A stretch of DNA of 7,705 nucleotides from Flammeovirgaceae bacterium UBA2786 (GTDB lineage Bacteria; Bacteroidota; Bacteroidia; Cytophagales; Cyclobacteriaceae), in NCBI GenBank assembly GCA_002352225.1, contig DEIA01000012.1, positions 1-7,705 of the forward strand, written 5' to 3'. The position numbers and the translations under genes are program-made. The notes below the pieces were generated by a model. The model saw only the letters and a program-made list of their open reading frames with translations, searched no databases and was not told the DNA's origin. Shown here in pieces: positions 6,310-7,705 of the stretch. Position 1 is the first letter of the stretch. Every line of letters starts with the position of its first letter.

Positions 6310-6353
6310 TAAAACGTCTTCATTTTAAAATCTGTAAACTCTTAATTTTCAAT

Positions 6354-7046
6354 ATGTCACAATCTAACGAATTCCGAAAATTTGCTGTCCATCACCTCGG
6401 CATGAGCGGCAATGCCCTTGACAGCTACACCAAACACGTAAGCGAAAATCCCTATACCGTTACTGGTATGACCCCAAACATCATTGAGGAACGCCAGATG
6501 CGGGCAACGGTTATTGATGTGTTCTCGCGCCTGATGGCAGACCGAATTATCTTTTTTGGCACACCCGTAGACGATTATGTTGCAAACGTAATTACCGCCC
6601 AGCTTTTGTTTCTGGAGTCATCCGACCCCAAAAAGGATATCATTATGTACATCAACAGCCCGGGGGGGTCGGTATATGCCGGGTTAGGAATTTATGATAC
6701 CATGCAATATGTTAATCCGGATGTAGCCACTATTTGTACCGGTATGGCTGCATCGATGGGTGCAGTATTATTGGCTGCCGGAACTTCCAAAAAACGTTCG
6801 GCCTTACCACACTCGCGTGTTATGATTCACCAACCCTCTGCCGGAATGCAGGGAACATCAAGAGATATGGAGATATCCATGAAACAAACCCTTGAATTAA
6901 GACAGGATTTATACACCATACTAGCAAAGCACAGTGGCCAGACTTATGAGAAAATTGATAAGGACTCTGACCGCGACTACTGGATGCGTGCCTCAGAAGC
7001 CAAAGCTTACGGATTAATTGACGAAGTACTGGAACGCAAGAAATAA
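6354..7046 (+). CDS. clpP: ATP-dependent Clp protease proteolytic subunit
   Basis: This serine protease forms a double heptameric barrel that degrades proteins fed in by a Clp ATPase such as ClpX. The catalytic triad is complete: Ser134 in GMAASMGA, His159 in MIHQPSAG and Asp208 in SDRDYWM. The NSPGGSVYAGLGIYDTM block (101-117) forms the oxyanion-hole region. At 230 residues it is longer than the E. coli precursor because of about 25-30 extra N-terminal residues before TPNIIEERQMR; from memory other Bacteroidota ClpP proteins share this, and it may be processed on assembly. The start is the ATG at 6354, with no Shine-Dalgarno site, as is usual in the phylum. It lies between tig and clpX in the classic order; 94 bases with no clear terminator separate it from clpX, so some read-through is possible. 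Confidence 0.97.
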   Translation: MSQSNEFRKFAVHHLGMSGNALDSYTKHVSENPYTVTGMTPNIIEERQMRATVIDVFSRLMADRIIFFGTPVDDYVANVITAQLLFLESSDPKKDIIMYINSPGGSVYAGLGIYDTMQYVNPDVATICTGMAASMGAVLLAAGTSKKRSALPHSRVMIHQPSAGMQGTSRDMEISMKQTLELRQDLYTILAKHSGQTYEKIDKDSDRDYWMRASEAKAYGLIDEVLERKK

Positions 7047-7097
7047 CATCAATTTAGCCTGTGTAAGCTATTAGCCAATGCAAACAAGGAAAAATTG

Positions 7098-7105
7098 TAC
7101 CTTTG
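7098..7105 (+). promoter_or_regulatory. -7 element of a clpX promoter (TACCTTTG)
   Basis: TACCTTTG exactly matches TAnnTTTG and lies 35 bases before the clpX ATG, giving a leader of about 30 bases. No good TTG -33 element is present 17-23 bases upstream. It implies that clpX can be expressed independently of clpP. Confidence 0.55.
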
Positions 7106-7140
7106 TCTGTTGATTAATTGAACCATTTACCGATTACGTA

Positions 7141-7705
7141 TGGCTGAAGTTACCTGTTCATTTTGCGGAAGAAATAAGAAAGATGTAGATCTGATGATTT
7201 CGGGTATTCATGCACACATTTGTGATAAGTGTGTAACGCAGGCCAGCCAGATTTTACTGGAGGAAAAAAAGAATAAGGTTGAACCAGGAGCCCTGCCCAA
7301 CTTTAAACTAATAAAGCCGCGCGAAATCAAAAAATTTCTGGATGAATATGTAATCGGGCAGGATGAAGCCAAACGCGTAATGGCTGTTGCCGTTTACAAT
7401 CATTACAAACGCTTAATGCAACGTAAAACCGATACAGATATCACGATTGAAAAATCGAATATTATTATGGTTGGCGAAACGGGTACAGGAAAAACGTATC
7501 TGGCGCGTACACTGGCTAAAATTTTACAAGTACCTTTTTGTATTGCCGATGCAACCGTGCTTACAGAAGCCGGCTATGTAGGCGAAGATGTGGAGAGTAT
7601 TTTAACACGCTTACTTCAGGCTGCAGATTACAACACCGAAGCCGCAGAACGAGGCATTGTATATATTGATGAAATAGACAAAATCGCCCGCAAGTCAGAT
7701 AACCC
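7141..7705 (+). CDS. clpX: ATP-dependent Clp protease ATP-binding subunit ClpX (3' end cut by window)
   Basis: This hexameric AAA+ unfoldase recognises tagged substrates and threads them into ClpP. Only the first 188 codons plus one base are present; the frame is open to the window end. The N-terminal zinc-binding domain has Cys6, Cys9, Cys28 and Cys31. The ATPase domain follows with FLDEYVIGQDEAKR (66-79), Walker A GETGTGKT (112-119), the conserved block ATVLTEAGYVGEDVESIL (138-155) and Walker B VYIDE (174-178) continuing into IDKIARKSDN. The Walker A loop has Glu113 where E. coli ClpX has Pro; this position varies in the family and should not affect nucleotide binding. The ATG at 7141 starts the zinc domain at the usual distance. 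The family is about 410-430 residues, so more than half lies beyond the window. Confidence 0.97.

Noticed and set aside
6343..6350. TAATTTTC as a -7 element for clpP
   Set aside because: It ends three bases before the ATG and departs from TAnnTTTG at the last base; a transcript would begin at or inside the start codon.
6354..6470. Extended ClpP N-terminus as a novel fusion or targeting signal
   Set aside because: It shows no hydrophobic signal segment, and a similar extension is remembered from other Bacteroidota ClpP proteins.
7112..7119. Altered Walker A (GETGTGKT) of ClpX as a defect
   Set aside because: The glycines, Lys and Thr that bind nucleotide are all kept; the Glu position is variable in the family.

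Overview
The window looks like chromosomal DNA from a member of the Bacteroidota, probably a Cytophagales-type organism. Three things point there. Protein motifs match that phylum (long N-terminal region of ClpP, trigger factor with a weakly conserved PPIase core, CX4C C-terminus in Fur). Several promoters fit the Bacteroidota -7 consensus TAnnTTTG (TACATTTG, TATATTTG, TAAATTTG, TACCTTTG). Shine-Dalgarno sites are nearly absent. The genus call is inference. No phage, insertion sequence, CRISPR array or defence system is visible, and every complete gene looks intact.

Layout. The left edge (1-176) has no long gene. It carries a strong minus-strand promoter (128-158) and a leader running off the window, with a boxA-like GTTCTTTGA that suggests a ribosomal RNA operon starting just outside. 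From 177 to 4544 all genes are on the minus strand, in transcription order: RelA/SpoT-type (p)ppGpp enzyme, Fur-family regulator, single-domain STAS protein, adenylosuccinate synthetase (purA). fur has its own -7 element. fur and the STAS gene overlap as ATGA, and purA follows 18 bases later, so fur-STAS-purA is probably one transcript. A divergent intergenic region (4545-4848) holds a tRNA-Leu(UAG) gene with its own promoter, a palindrome in the tRNA leader, and a hairpin-forming GGCAGTGGGCA repeat. The right half is on the plus strand: trigger factor (tig), a rho-independent terminator, clpP, and the first 188 codons of clpX, which is cut by the window end and has its own -7 element.

How the genes work together. 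The right half is a proteostasis block: trigger factor meets nascent chains at the ribosome, and ClpX unfolds substrates for ClpP. tig-clpP-clpX is a widely conserved order, but here a terminator and separate promoters suggest largely independent transcription. The left half links stringent-response alarmone metabolism to purine synthesis: (p)ppGpp is made from GTP/GDP, PurA consumes GTP, and (p)ppGpp is known to inhibit PurA in E. coli. The role of the Fur and STAS proteins between them is not evident from sequence.

This is mainly a housekeeping region. The points most worth a second look are the putative rRNA leader at the left edge, the STAS gene translationally coupled to fur, and two structured intergenic elements around the tRNA gene. 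I found no convincing evidence of a new multi-gene system.
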